A stretch of DNA of 64,000 bases from Chaenocephalus aceratus (Eukaryota; Chordata; Actinopteri; Perciformes; Channichthyidae), in NCBI GenBank assembly GCA_023974075.1, contig CM043788.1, positions 23,624,496 to 23,688,495 on the forward strand, written 5' to 3'. Position numbers and translations under genes: made by a program. The first letter of the stretch is position 1; each line of letters starts with the position of its first letter. Under the pieces are notes generated by a model, which ran no database searches, was not told the origin of the DNA, and saw only the letters and a program-made list of their open reading frames with translations. Positions 11,246 through 22,371 of this stretch are shown piece by piece.

Positions 11246-13630
11246 CAACACACTCTCACTCCCTAAGCGTCCAATAGCGACGTTTGGTCAGTGTCCGTGG
11301 CGTCCAATTGTGACGCTCTTAGGCTCCTTCAGTGTCATAAAGGGACGCAAATAGCTTTCAACTGATTGCAATGTATTCCCATCTGCGTCGGGATTTGACG
11401 CTCATGGAAGCACGGCATTCGGCTGCCCTTAAAGGCAATGTGAGCGTCCATTCCCATTGGATAACGGCGAATTGTACACCCGGAAGTAAGTATTCCTCTT
11501 ACTGTCGATTGATTTTACAGTGATATCTGCACTACTCATCGACTAAAAAACACCAGATTATCCTTGTTAATTACACAACATTGATTGGTTTAAATTGTGT
11601 GCAATGCTTTTGTATTTTTGCCCTTCGATTCGGAGAAACAAATATTTTTTCTGAGTAAAGGATGGCAGAAGACACTACACTACCCAGAATCCCCAGCGTC
11701 TATGTCACATGATCTTCAAATTTCTCCCTGCAGAAAAAGAAAACATGGCCGAAATTCGTTTTATTCTTGGTAGAAAATGCCTATTTTAAAGTTAGTTTGG
11801 CCATTAAAATGCGTTTTGATGTCATTTGATGCGAGAAATATGAGTTGTTATTTCAGATTATGTGTGCAGTGGATGTACATGATCTTTAGTTTGCTAGTTA
11901 TTACGAAGATTACTTCAGGAAATCGCGACGTTTTCATTGTTACCAAGGTGGTTGCTAGGGACGCTGCTATCGATATTATTTCTGTTATGTTGTGTAACTG
12001 TTTAATGGTGTTATCTTTATTGCTACCCCCTTTCCCGTCAATGTATAGTGTTGGTCCACAGCCTAAACATATTAGTTTAACAAAATCCGCATCTAAAGAT
12101 AGCCTACGTTATTTCCCCCCTGTGCAATTCCAGTCTCACATCTCACAGCACATCGTCATTAACAGACCGAAAACATTTAAAAAAAATAATAATAATACTT
12201 TATTCCGAGTGTGCTTTCTTTTCTCTTTGAAAGTCATCACATAACGGCATTGTAATACACGGTTCGTCTGCATTACATATTACATATCTGCCGTAGTTCT
12301 GTATTTATAGAGCCCTGATGAGAAGACAAACATGAGGAACTGGAAACGTGACGTGGATCATAAATATATCAGCCATTAAACAACATCTTACATTTCTTTT
12401 CACACAATACGTCTCCTTGCAGTATCAACACTAATTCGGCTCACTTTTATATTTGATCCAATTGGTAGATAGGCTGTATTTACACCATAAAGATGCACAG
12501 CTGATATAAAGGGACACCTGGTGGTTAAAGCATGTTATTGAATTTAATTATTTTTATTATTAGATATTAATACGATCCCTATAAAGTATATTCATTACTC
12601 GTTATTCTCTACTAATAGTTCAGTAAAGACTTTATGTAATGACTATTTTGCACATCCCTTTCAAGATTTCATGATTTTCTAAGGTTTATTGACATATCAT
12701 ATAGGCCTACACAACTGTGGTGTAGTTCTGCACTGAATGAAAAACTTGGGTTGCAGGTTCCTCAATAGTGCATTACAAGACATCTATCAATATGTGTGCA
12801 TACCTCCAGCAATGTTAACTATGTTGAAGCACTTATTTTAACTGATATTATACATAATGTATTAGACTCTTATAAGATGTATGTAGATATTTCATCTCCG
12901 GCCTTGTCAGGTATTGAACAATCAATAAATAAAGAACACAGAATTGTTGAATATAAAACACAGAATTTGTGTGATTATACTAAATGATTTTCAAATAAAC
13001 ACAACTGCATATTTAACTGTTACACATGCTGATGTAACGCAAATGTTCCAACTTGGGATCAATAAAGTATATCTTATCTTAAGCTGATCGATGGCTACTG
13101 CCATATTTGCAAAATGTGCCTCTGAACCTTGACAAGTGCATGTTTCAGGCTTATCAATTAATGTAATGTAATGTAATGTTATCACAGGGGTCACACACAT
13201 AAGACCAGCTGTTCAAATCCAGTTTTGGACAGTCTGCGTGGTTCCATCCCATTTCAAGTGCTGTTCGAGGCTGGCTTAACCCTCGGAGCACACTCTCCAA
13301 TCACAGAGCTTGAGGACTATCACGGGGTTTGTCAAACAGAGCACATGGTGTAGTCCAAATGATAGCTGGGGATTCTGGGTAGTGTAGTGTCTTCTGCCAT
13401 CCTTTACTCCTGGGAATGGACGCTCACATTACCTTTAAGGGCAGCCGACATAAACGAATGCCGTGCTTCCATGAGCGTCAAATCCCGACGCAGATGGGAA
13501 TACATTGCAATCAGTTGAAAGCTATTTGCGTCCCTTTATGACGCTGAAGGAGCCTAGGAGCGTCACAATTGGACGCCACGGACACTGATCAAACGTCGTT
13601 ATTGGACGCTTAGGGAGTGAGAGTGTGTTG
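11246..13630. mobile_element. Non-autonomous hAT-type element 2 with long inverted ends
   Basis: Inverted ends read CAACACACTCTCACTCCC on both sides, with inverted similarity for about 230 bp (11247-11480 against 13395-13630). A second inverted block, GGATGGCAGAAGACAC, lies at 11662 and 13390. The flanks carry GTTTTTCC (11239-11246) and GTTTTTCC (13631-13638); one C of the left junction is shared, so the 8-bp duplication is intact except for one base. Interior blocks match element 1, but the ends do not. No transposase ORF. Confidence 0.75.
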
Positions 13631-13638
13631 GTTTTTCC

Positions 13639-14689
13639 TGACCAAGGTCAGGGTCCTTGAACACAACACGAGCCTAACGTGTCATCACGTGGTATATGTC
13701 TCGTCTGACAGGGGTGTAGTTCTGACGGAGAGCACCAGAACGTGGCTCGGCACTTCAGATAAGGAGCCGTACACATGCCGCAGTTTTTGCGTGGCTGTGT
13801 CTTTAGTTGAAAGCCCAGTGGCGATCTGTTCATCTGTCATACTGATCATACAGTCAATAGCTTTGTTGTTATTAGCATCTGGTTAGCTAGCTATGCTAAC
13901 GAATATAAGAAGCTTTTTCTACAACCAGTGAGGTAAAGGCACATCTTTATATGATCATTATAGTTATAAAAAAATAAGAGAATAAAGTAAACAGGTATAA
14001 AATACTATATGACAGTAAAAAAAAGTTGTTATTAATAAACAAGAATACAGTTTGAAAGGGGAGTGATTTGTAAAATATCCATAAAGAAAAAGTAAATATG
14101 CTTACAGTTCTGTTTCATATGGGTGTTGAGAGATTATCCATAGATCTCTTAATGTTGCTCTCAAAGTGCACCAGATTGATGCTTTCAACTTCAACATTTA
14201 AAAAAAATCTTCCCGGGAGGAGGTTAGGTCCCCCCCCCCCCACTTAAATCATGTCCACATGGATAGGAAACTAAATACATTTGCACACATCTTGTGTCCA
14301 TATCTTTCTGTTTTGGTGGTCATGCCACAACCGTGCACGTGCATGCATACGTGAGTCATGGTAAAATATCTGGATTAAGAGGTTGCTTTTTCTTTGCACA
14401 GCATGAAAGAAAGAAGAAATAAATGGGCTGTGATTTTAGTTTTTTTAAGCAGAGGTCAATAATTTGTACGGCCCTCGGAGGATGTTGAACACATTTAAAT
14501 GGCCCTTGAGATGGCCCTTGAAATGGCCCCGTCGTTTTTCTCACATGTTGTGCATCCACAAATTCTCACAACATCTTTTAGAGTTGTTTGAGCAATTTTT
14601 TGTGGCAGCCCATATTGTCACTAATATTATTATTAACATATTAAACCTATTAGCTTTGGCTCCCATGCTAACTTCTGTGAGACCTTAGG

Positions 14690-14690
<1 letters not shown>
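13639..14690. other. Intergenic, possible remainder of the interrupted hAT element
   Basis: Mostly AT-rich sequence. GGCCC-rich text at 14470-14530 resembles that at 11101-11180. No convincing ORF. Confidence 0.3.

Positions 14691-14772
<82 letters not shown>
14691..14772. repeat. (CA)n microsatellite
   Basis: An uninterrupted run of 41 CA units. Confidence 0.98.
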
Positions 14773-14774
<2 letters not shown>

Positions 14775-17700
14775 GGTTGGGTTGGGCAGGTTTATTGGGA
14801 AATAAGTTGTGTTGCAACATACAGGCAAACATCCATGAGGGTAACAGGAGATCACGAGAAGAAAATGAGAGGTGAAGGAAAAGTACTATAGTAAGTTATT
14901 TTGACTATTTTTTTTAAATATTACAATTGCGATAACATCTATTGGCCCATGTTTGTTTAGTGATAGGAACACAATGCTAATGTGCAACACTGTTCATTTG
15001 TAGACTTGTCGGGCTGTAAGCAATTGGAATGTATTTTAAATAAACAAAAGCAATTTGTGCTGAAACTAGTGCCATTTTGATATTTTTCCTTCTATTGAAT
15101 GTATTAACAAATAAACTAATATTTACTAAAAGAGCATTTTTAAAGAGAAGAGGAAAAAGTGAAAGAGAAGTCACACTGCTAAATGTCTCATGGTGGTTTG
15201 TGCACATATTACCTTGACTTTTCCTGTCTGTCTTCTCTCTCATGGCTTGATGTTATGCAGGTGTTGTGTCTCAGCTCTGCAACTCGAAATCTTTCCTCTT
15301 AATTCAATCAACACCGAACAGTGGAAAAACACATTTTGGATGAAATGCTTGTCCTAAAATGTGAGGAGCCCCTAAGGAAACAGTGCAAAGCAAATATCAT
15401 CAATTATTTTATAAGAATAATGTATCAAATGATGAAAATAATCCGAAAGTTGTCGTTAGTGATAAACATACAGAGAATTTTTAACCAAATTGGCAGCTCT
15501 AATTTACAGAGCTTTAAATCAACCCTGCTGCAACTCACTGTTTAGGATCACATTGAACATGACAAATCATTCTACACCCTCAGTGGCATGGCTTCTGAGG
15601 CACAGTATTTCCTGCAGAGCTTGCTCTCTAACAATAGTCCCTCACTTGATTGTTTTACGCACGTATTTCCTTCCTTTCACAAAAGAGCTCTCATGTAATA
15701 AGAAAAGATACAAATGCACAGCTTATTATGAAATATCAAGTTACATTGCATCCTTCAGTGCTCACATAAATTGAATCTGCATGTAAAATAGGTCGCTGCC
15801 ATGAAAATTACAAGGTCTCTTCATTTAAATAGAAATAGAATAGGAGATGAGTTAAGAGATAACATCATCATAGGTGACATCATCCCGAACAGTCTGAGAG
15901 CATGACATTGTCCTCTTGGTATGTAATCCCCCCCCCATCCCCACGTGAGGATTTTATTTTTTCTTGTGTGCAGAATCTGATTAATTATTCAGGAGTGGCT
16001 TCCCTCTTGCCACGACACTGACACGTCGCCGGCAGGATGTTCCTTTGAGGAGGTCAACAATAATGACTATGAATCATGTGTGCAACACTAAATGTTAGGG
16101 ACAGGACTATATGAACAACAACAAAAACTAGATCAAATGGATGATAAATTAAATGGCCAAAAATGCTTCCACATACAAGGCATTTGACTTTATTGTCCTT
16201 ATTTATATTCATTTATGATCATACTGCGATCTCTAATTATTACAAATAATTGTCATATTGTGATCCATTAGAACAAATCACTTACAATATAACAGTATAC
16301 ATACACAAAACAACAAGTGCCCTTAAAACAATTCAATAATAAGTATATCAATACAAATGTGTCCCTCATACAGCAAAGACTAAATACAGATTCGTTCTTA
16401 AATAATATGGTTTAACATTTTTAATTAATAACAAAAGCAGAGCAAACAAATATTTGGTTAGGTCATAACTGAAATGGTAATAAGATGGCAGATTAGATTT
16501 TATTCATTCAAGTACTTGATTATTTTCTTATGGCACCAAACAAATATCTTTACATGAGTATTTCATACCAAGAGGATGATGTCATGCACACTGTTTTGTT
16601 GATGTCATGGGAGGCAATGATGTCATCTTCTCCTTTTAAATGCATGCTGTTGTAGGTGAAGCTGCTGCTCACGCTCTCTTTCACATCCCTCTCAGTGATC
16701 ACTGTACCATACATTTCAATCTAATTTTATAAACTTTATAGCAGGCTGTGAACCTCAAATCTGTCTATCACTTTAAGACTTTGCTGAAAGGGATTGAAAA
16801 TATTTCCAACAGGGGAATTAAAGGCAGGTGAAAGCGCTTTAACGATGAAGGTCTGCAGTAATATGCTCTGGCATTTGTGGGTTTTTTCAGTCTATTCTAG
16901 AATCCAAAATATGTTGACTTTCTGAGTAATATTGGCAGTAAGTTAGGCCTGTCCATGTGTTTTTCCACTATGATTAATAGCTTCTATTCAAACGTTGTTC
17001 TAGTATAAATCAGGTTCCAAGTGCAGCATATATTTTGTTTTATTTGAATATATTCTTCAAATAATGAATCTGCTGACACTTATAATCCGGTATGCTGGCA
17101 CCACAGAAAGCAGCTGACACTGGCAAAGGTTTGCAATCACAAGTCACATGACTATAACATGACTTTAATTTGCAAAAGAACCAACATAGATGAAGAAAAA
17201 ACTATTTTGCCTACAGTGTCTTTACTAACGTTCTCTGCTGCTGTGATGGGGATTTTGGATGTGTGTGAAACCAGATGCTGCCAATCCCCAACAGTCACTG
17301 CAGCATTCAATGACATACAGTACCAGGATGCCGATAATAATGAGCACAATCCATCTCTATAAAGGCCAGTGTTCTGTGAAAGTAAAGTGATGCACCTTCA
17401 TCATGACGCACAGGAAGGAATTCAATTTGAAAATGAATCTCCTCCTCCTTAAATGTATGCAGGCACACAATGATGCATCCTTATGTCATTAAGTATGATA
17501 GTGACTGCAGGTAGTATCTCACTCCAACGCTTTATCTCTCTCTCTCTAGATTAAGTCTCTTGCTGGAGGATTACCCTCATTTTAAACTGCTCTATGCCTT
17601 ACATTAATCTAACCTCAGCCTAGTCCAAATGCCAACCTAATCAGCATATTGGCTTTGTGTTTAGTGCTTTTTAAGCCCAAATATGGTGACCAGTTGGGTC

Positions 17701-18024
17701 CTTTTTGAAGTTTTCCCCTTATATGAACAGGTTAGATGAATAGAGAACTCTCAATCGCCCATTATGTGTGAAAGAAAAGGAATGAATTTAAAGTTCAAAT
17801 TAAGTCTAGCCTTAAAATTAAATGTTAACCTTGTAAGGAGTGGAGTTTGTACTCAATATGGTTCTTTCTCACAGCATCCATTTGCAGAAAAGCATAGTTC
17901 TTTATAACACTAATGAGGGCTCTGTTATTTTCAATTCTTCCAGTGAGAGAGACAGTGAGCTAGTATGCAGCATTACTAGGAACCTTTAATCAAAGCATCT
18001 ACGGTAAATGGAATTCAGCCATCT
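14773..18024. other. Intergenic, no gene recognised
   Basis: About 3.2 kb of AT-rich sequence. The frames are short and show no splice-bounded conserved peptides. No transposon ends were identified. Confidence 0.5.
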
Positions 18025-18661
18025 TTAAAGGTCCCATGTTTTGGCCATTTCTACTGATCATAATTACATTGTTGAGGTCTACTAGAATATATTGACATAG
18101 TTCCCGTGTTGGCGGGACGTTGCGGGGCTCGCTGGTCCGCCCTGTGGGGCTCGAGGAGCGGACAGTGTGAGGTGGATTACTGGTGTCGTTTCCTGGTTGC
18201 TGTGTGGGGTCTGCGTGCCATGTTAGCGGGGCATTGCGGAGCTCAGCCTGAGCTCCGCAACTTCGTAATGTCCCGCTAACGATGGCACTTGGTCTATATC
18301 CAGCATCCAGGGAAACACAGCGGGAAATCCACCTCACACTGTCCGCTCCGGGAGCTATAGAACAATAGATGGACCAGATTGGCACACCCTCTGCCAGGGT
18401 GGACTCCCGAGCAGCTCAGGAGGGTAGAGGGTGTGCCAATTGGTCCATTTGGACTTAGTGACGTCAATAGGCCCCGGAAATAAAATCTCCAACGAGGCGT
18501 TCTGGGGCAGCATAGACACGTCTTTTCTGTGTTAGAGTTTTAATCGCTACAGGGTGTACTTTGAGGGTTTTTGACTTTGCAGACCGTTTACATGCAGAAA
18601 AAGCTACATAACACATAAGGGTACAGGTAATAACCAGAAAAGCATATGATGGGACCTTTAA
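18025..18661. mobile_element. TTAA MITE (GGTCCCAT ends)
   Basis: The ends TTAAAGGTCCCAT and ATGGGACCTTTAA are inverted and include a TTAA at each side, as for piggyBac- or Kolobok-like elements. The inner block with GCAGACC and TTTACATGCA (about 18580-18600) is the inverse of 56500-56530, so this is the same family as 56439-57250 in opposite orientation. A pair of inverted blocks (GACAGTGTGAGGTGGAT at 18160 and its complement near 18330) lies in the middle. Confidence 0.75.
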
Positions 18662-19169
18662 TTTCCATTTGTAACACCCACTCCAACCATATTGACTGTC
18701 TAACCACAGCATACCAATAAAGTATAATGCATTATCAAAGGTATGGGAGTGTATATTAACACCTCAACTTTATTAGAATACACCTTCAGTACTACCTTCA
18801 CTACCTTCACCTACACTGAACAAAAATATAAATGCAACACTTTTGTTTTTGCTCCCATTTTTCATGAGATGAACTCAAAGATCTAAAACATTTTCTATTT
18901 ACACAAAATAACCATTTCTCTCAAATATTGTTCACAAATCTGAAAAAATCTGTGATAGTGAGCACGAGTGGTCTGTGTTCGTCGTCCATAACATACGCCT
19001 GCCCATACCATAACCCCACCACCACCATGGGCCACTCGATTCACAACATTACCCTAACCCTAACCCTACCCCTCACACCAGATACTGACTGGTTTTCGGA
19101 CCCCCCCAGACCCCCCCAATAAAGCAAAAATGCACGTTTCAGAGTGGCCTTTTATTGTGGCCAGCCTAA

Positions 19170-19790
19170 AGGCCCTGACACACCAACCCGATTTTGGGAG
19201 TCAGAGGCCGTCAGAGGCTGTCGGGCATTCGCGGCGCCGTAGTCAGGTTGGTGTGTCCCGCACCGTCGACCGTGACACGCCTTATTTGGACTGCCAGACC
19301 CGATGCATGGCCGATTCAACATGTTGAATCGGCCATGCATCGGGTCTGGCAGTCGGACCAAATAATCACTCTGATTGGCTGTTCAGCTAGCGAATCAGTG
19401 CATGAGAAGCGAAGCGGAAGTGAGGGACGTAAACAAACGATTTAAGAAGGCACACACAGACTGCTATTCATTTTCATCTCATCATGGCGATCTGGAATGA
19501 TGCAAACGAAGACCTGCTCATCACCTTGATCCAGGAGAGGCCAGCTCTGTATGATATTACGGAGAAAAGATACTCTTCTTCTTCTCTGTCTTCCGGTTGT
19601 TGCCTCTTTTGAATGACGAATACACACTACCGCCGCCTGCTGGTAAGGAGAGTTATTGCCACTCACGCACTGAAGTCGGTGCGGTGTGTTCCCGTGCGAC
19701 ACATGGCCAAAACGCAGGAGAACACGGCCAGGCAACAGCCGACTTCAGCGTCGGCTAGTCCTCTGGTGACTGCTTGGTGTGTCAGGGCCT
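19170..19790. mobile_element. Harbinger-like MITE nested in the Tc1-type element
   Basis: The ends AGGCCCTGACACACCAA and TTGGTGTGTCAGGGCCT are inverted and flanked by TAA (19167-19169 and 19791-19793), the 3-bp duplication expected of PIF/Harbinger elements. Removing it restores a continuous CCTAAGG in the host element. Inside are a 66-bp palindrome (19289-19354) and a stretch at 19580-19660 related to the hAT leader at 6420 and 8780. Confidence 0.75.
19289..19354. repeat. Perfect 66-bp palindrome without spacer
   Basis: The two 33-nt arms are exact reverse complements, meeting at AACATGTT (centre 19321/19322). The arms contain CCAGACCCGATGCATGGCC and its complement. Confidence 0.95.
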
Positions 19791-20036
19791 TAAGGCACAC
19801 CGGTGCAATAATCATGCTGTCGAATCAGCATCTTGATATGCCACACCTGTGAGGTGGGATGGATTATCTCGGCAAAGGAGAAGTGCTCACTATCACAGAT
19901 TTGTTCAGATTTGTGAACAATATTTGAGAGAAATGATTATTTTGTGTATATAGAAAATGTTTTAGATCTTTGAGTTCATCTCATGAAAAATGGGAGCAAA
20001 AACAAAAGTGTTGCGTTTATATTTTTATTCAGTGTA

Positions 20037-22099
20037 TATTAACTTTGCCTAACAATTACTGTTGCTAACGTCAGTTTATGAAATGTTTACTATTGTAGTT
20101 ATATCACATTTAAATTAATTATTTATTCCATATGTTGTCGCATAGTGATAATTGGTGCAGCTCCCAGGCCTTGGTACACACATGCAGACAGCTATTGATA
20201 AATACAGCAGCCAGGTGTGTTGGGAACATTGCATTTAACTTTCTTGTATTGATTGTGAAAGAACAGAGAGCTGGTGGACAATACTTGAATACAAACCCTA
20301 GTAAACAACCAATTGTAAAGGTAATTATCCTGGTAAAATAGATGTGCTTCGGTCAATGTTTAGTACTGCACTCCGCAAGCTACAAGTGTGAATAGATAGA
20401 ACTCAGTTGTTTTTATGTTTTTGTTATATTTTACCCTTAACAAAATCGGTATATTTTCCTATGAAACTGCAAATCTATTAAAGATTGGGTTGTTGAAGAA
20501 AGCACAAATAAGTGTTGATATGGTCATCCTTATTTCTGAATGTCCACCATTATTCTCTTTACGCAAACAAAACCTGTGTTTTACATTGAAGTGAACTTAA
20601 GTGTTTGTTCAGTTCTATACTCAACATCTGCAAATTAAAGCAATAAGTTGTAATTGTAAACATATATGGGAAATACCAGGCAGTATAAAAGTTCTGTGTT
20701 TTCAACTGGTGTGCTTTGTAAGTTAAACATTTTGGAAGAATATAAAAAGGAAAAACACAATTCAGGCCACAGCGCTCGTACAACTAAATCATTTATCATT
20801 CACTCTCCTATGTTAAGATCACTGTAATACTGACACAGACATACTTTCCGTTTGAATAACACATTATTAACTGGACTGATTGTTGGCATTTGTAAAATGT
20901 TTACTTTGTGGTGTGGCCAAGGATCAACATCTGGATGGAGAATTTATTTCCCAGATATAAAATAGTGGGGGTTTAAAGAGGTAAACTGTCAGCCAAAGCC
21001 TGCATAACACTGTGAGACATATAGACTGTTTACACCTGTGTTTGTCCCTGTTTCACTGCAGTTACCCCAATAAAAATAAAATAAATGTGTTGTTTACTGA
21101 CATGAGGAACATTTGTTGGGTCTAACTGACAGAAGCATCCCCAGAAGTCTGTTTCTGTTATAAGCAAGATAAATCAGAGGGAGTGATTATCTGAGAAAGA
21201 CAGACGTCAGGGAGCTCAAATAGTTTTGTATCAGCTTGCTCGTTTTGCTGCCAGCAGTATACTTATCATTAAATATAGCTGACAACAAGTGGTGGCTGTT
21301 TAGAGAAACAATGTCAACATATCATTAGGAATCCTGTAAGCGAACATGTGTGTAAAATAGCATTTTATTTTTGCTTTGTCTTATGCAATGGGAATGGAAA
21401 ACACCAACATTTTAAGAAGGGAAACTGGTGTTCTTGTGTTAAAATAGAAAGCCTGAAATGTGGTGACCTTTCGAAATGTACAGAGTAACCCACATATTTC
21501 AGATTGCTTTTGAACTGACTTATACTACAAGAACAAGTCAGGAACATTTCAGGGGATTTGAATACCAACAAATGCAGGCTACTAGTGTCCTCAGCAATAT
21601 CCTTGTGTTGCTATACTATTGTCTTTCACGTCCTCTGATGGAGGACCATGTGTTAAGTGATTTTTACTGATGATAATTTTACTGTATTTCAGGGAACGCT
21701 TTGGAATATTTTCCATTCAAAATATTTAGCAACTTGGCATTGTCTCCCAAACCTATTGATGTAATTTAGCCAACAGGGGACTTTAACGCATGAAGTGATT
21801 TTGGTAGCATTTATAAATGCAACCTTTAAGTGTTGCTGTTCTTTATACCAAACAAGTGATTGTTCCAAAAGGTCAGCATCTTAAGTCATGAGATCTCCGT
21901 AGGTGTTCTTGAACGCATCACGGTGGGCAGGGTGCTGTTGTGAGGGAGCCTTCCCCTTATTATACATCCATGGAGTCTTCCCCTCCAGGCTTCATTCACT
22001 TTTTCTTAACGCCTGGAGGAGGCTCTGGTGGTCTTTACGTCAAAGCAAGTGCAGCGGTGCGAGTGAAGATACAACGAGTGAGGGAGATATCCTGCTCGC
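20037..22099. other. Region upstream of lepr, no gene recognised
   Basis: AT-rich, short frames only. The last few hundred bases may carry the lepr promoter, but no clear TATA/initiator pair was assigned. I looked for LEPROT, which shares the 5' region with LEPR in mammals, and did not see it. Confidence 0.4.
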
Positions 22100-22250
22100 T
22101 GTTGTTGTTAGACACAGACTCAAACATGGACAGCAGACTCTGACAGAAGCACATGTGTCTTCTTCACTCAGGATTTAAACTCCCCTGGATAAACTCAGGG
22201 ACCGGGACGAAAGAAAACTCGAGCACCAAAGCATAAGAAACTTCCAGGAG

Positions 22251-22371
22251 ATGTGTAAGGACACTCTCTCCTTATTCATGCTCAGTTTAACGCTTTTATT
22301 CACATTGCTGTGTTTGTGGTCGGGCTGCCGACCGTTTTTGTTACCTTTCAGACGGGCTGTCTCTCACACAG
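22251..22371 (+). other. lepr: lepr leader exon 1 (5' limit unknown) with upstream ORF start
   Basis: Ends at a strong donor ACACAG|GTGAGG. It carries an ATG at 22251 opening a frame for a hydrophobic peptide (MCKDTLSLFMLSLTLLFTLL). Spliced to 25184 and on, that frame stays open but ends in another frame within exon 4, so I treat it as an upstream ORF and the exon as leader. Transcription start was not located. Assignment to lepr rests on position and on the open splice chain. Confidence 0.45.

Larger units (their letters stand above)
18814..20034. mobile_element. Tc1/mariner-type non-coding element, interrupted
   Basis: The ends CACTGAACAAAAATATAAA and its inverse are flanked by TA on both sides (18812-18813, 20035-20036). 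About 140 bp at each end are inverted copies running to TGTGATAGTGAGCA. This is a widespread teleost Tc1/mariner-type element. Its body is split by the insertion 19170-19790. No transposase frame is present. Confidence 0.8.

Noticed and set aside
14773..22250. Possible leprot gene upstream of lepr
   Set aside because: In mammals LEPROT shares the LEPR 5' region, but I found no exon-bounded peptide resembling its four-helix membrane protein here.
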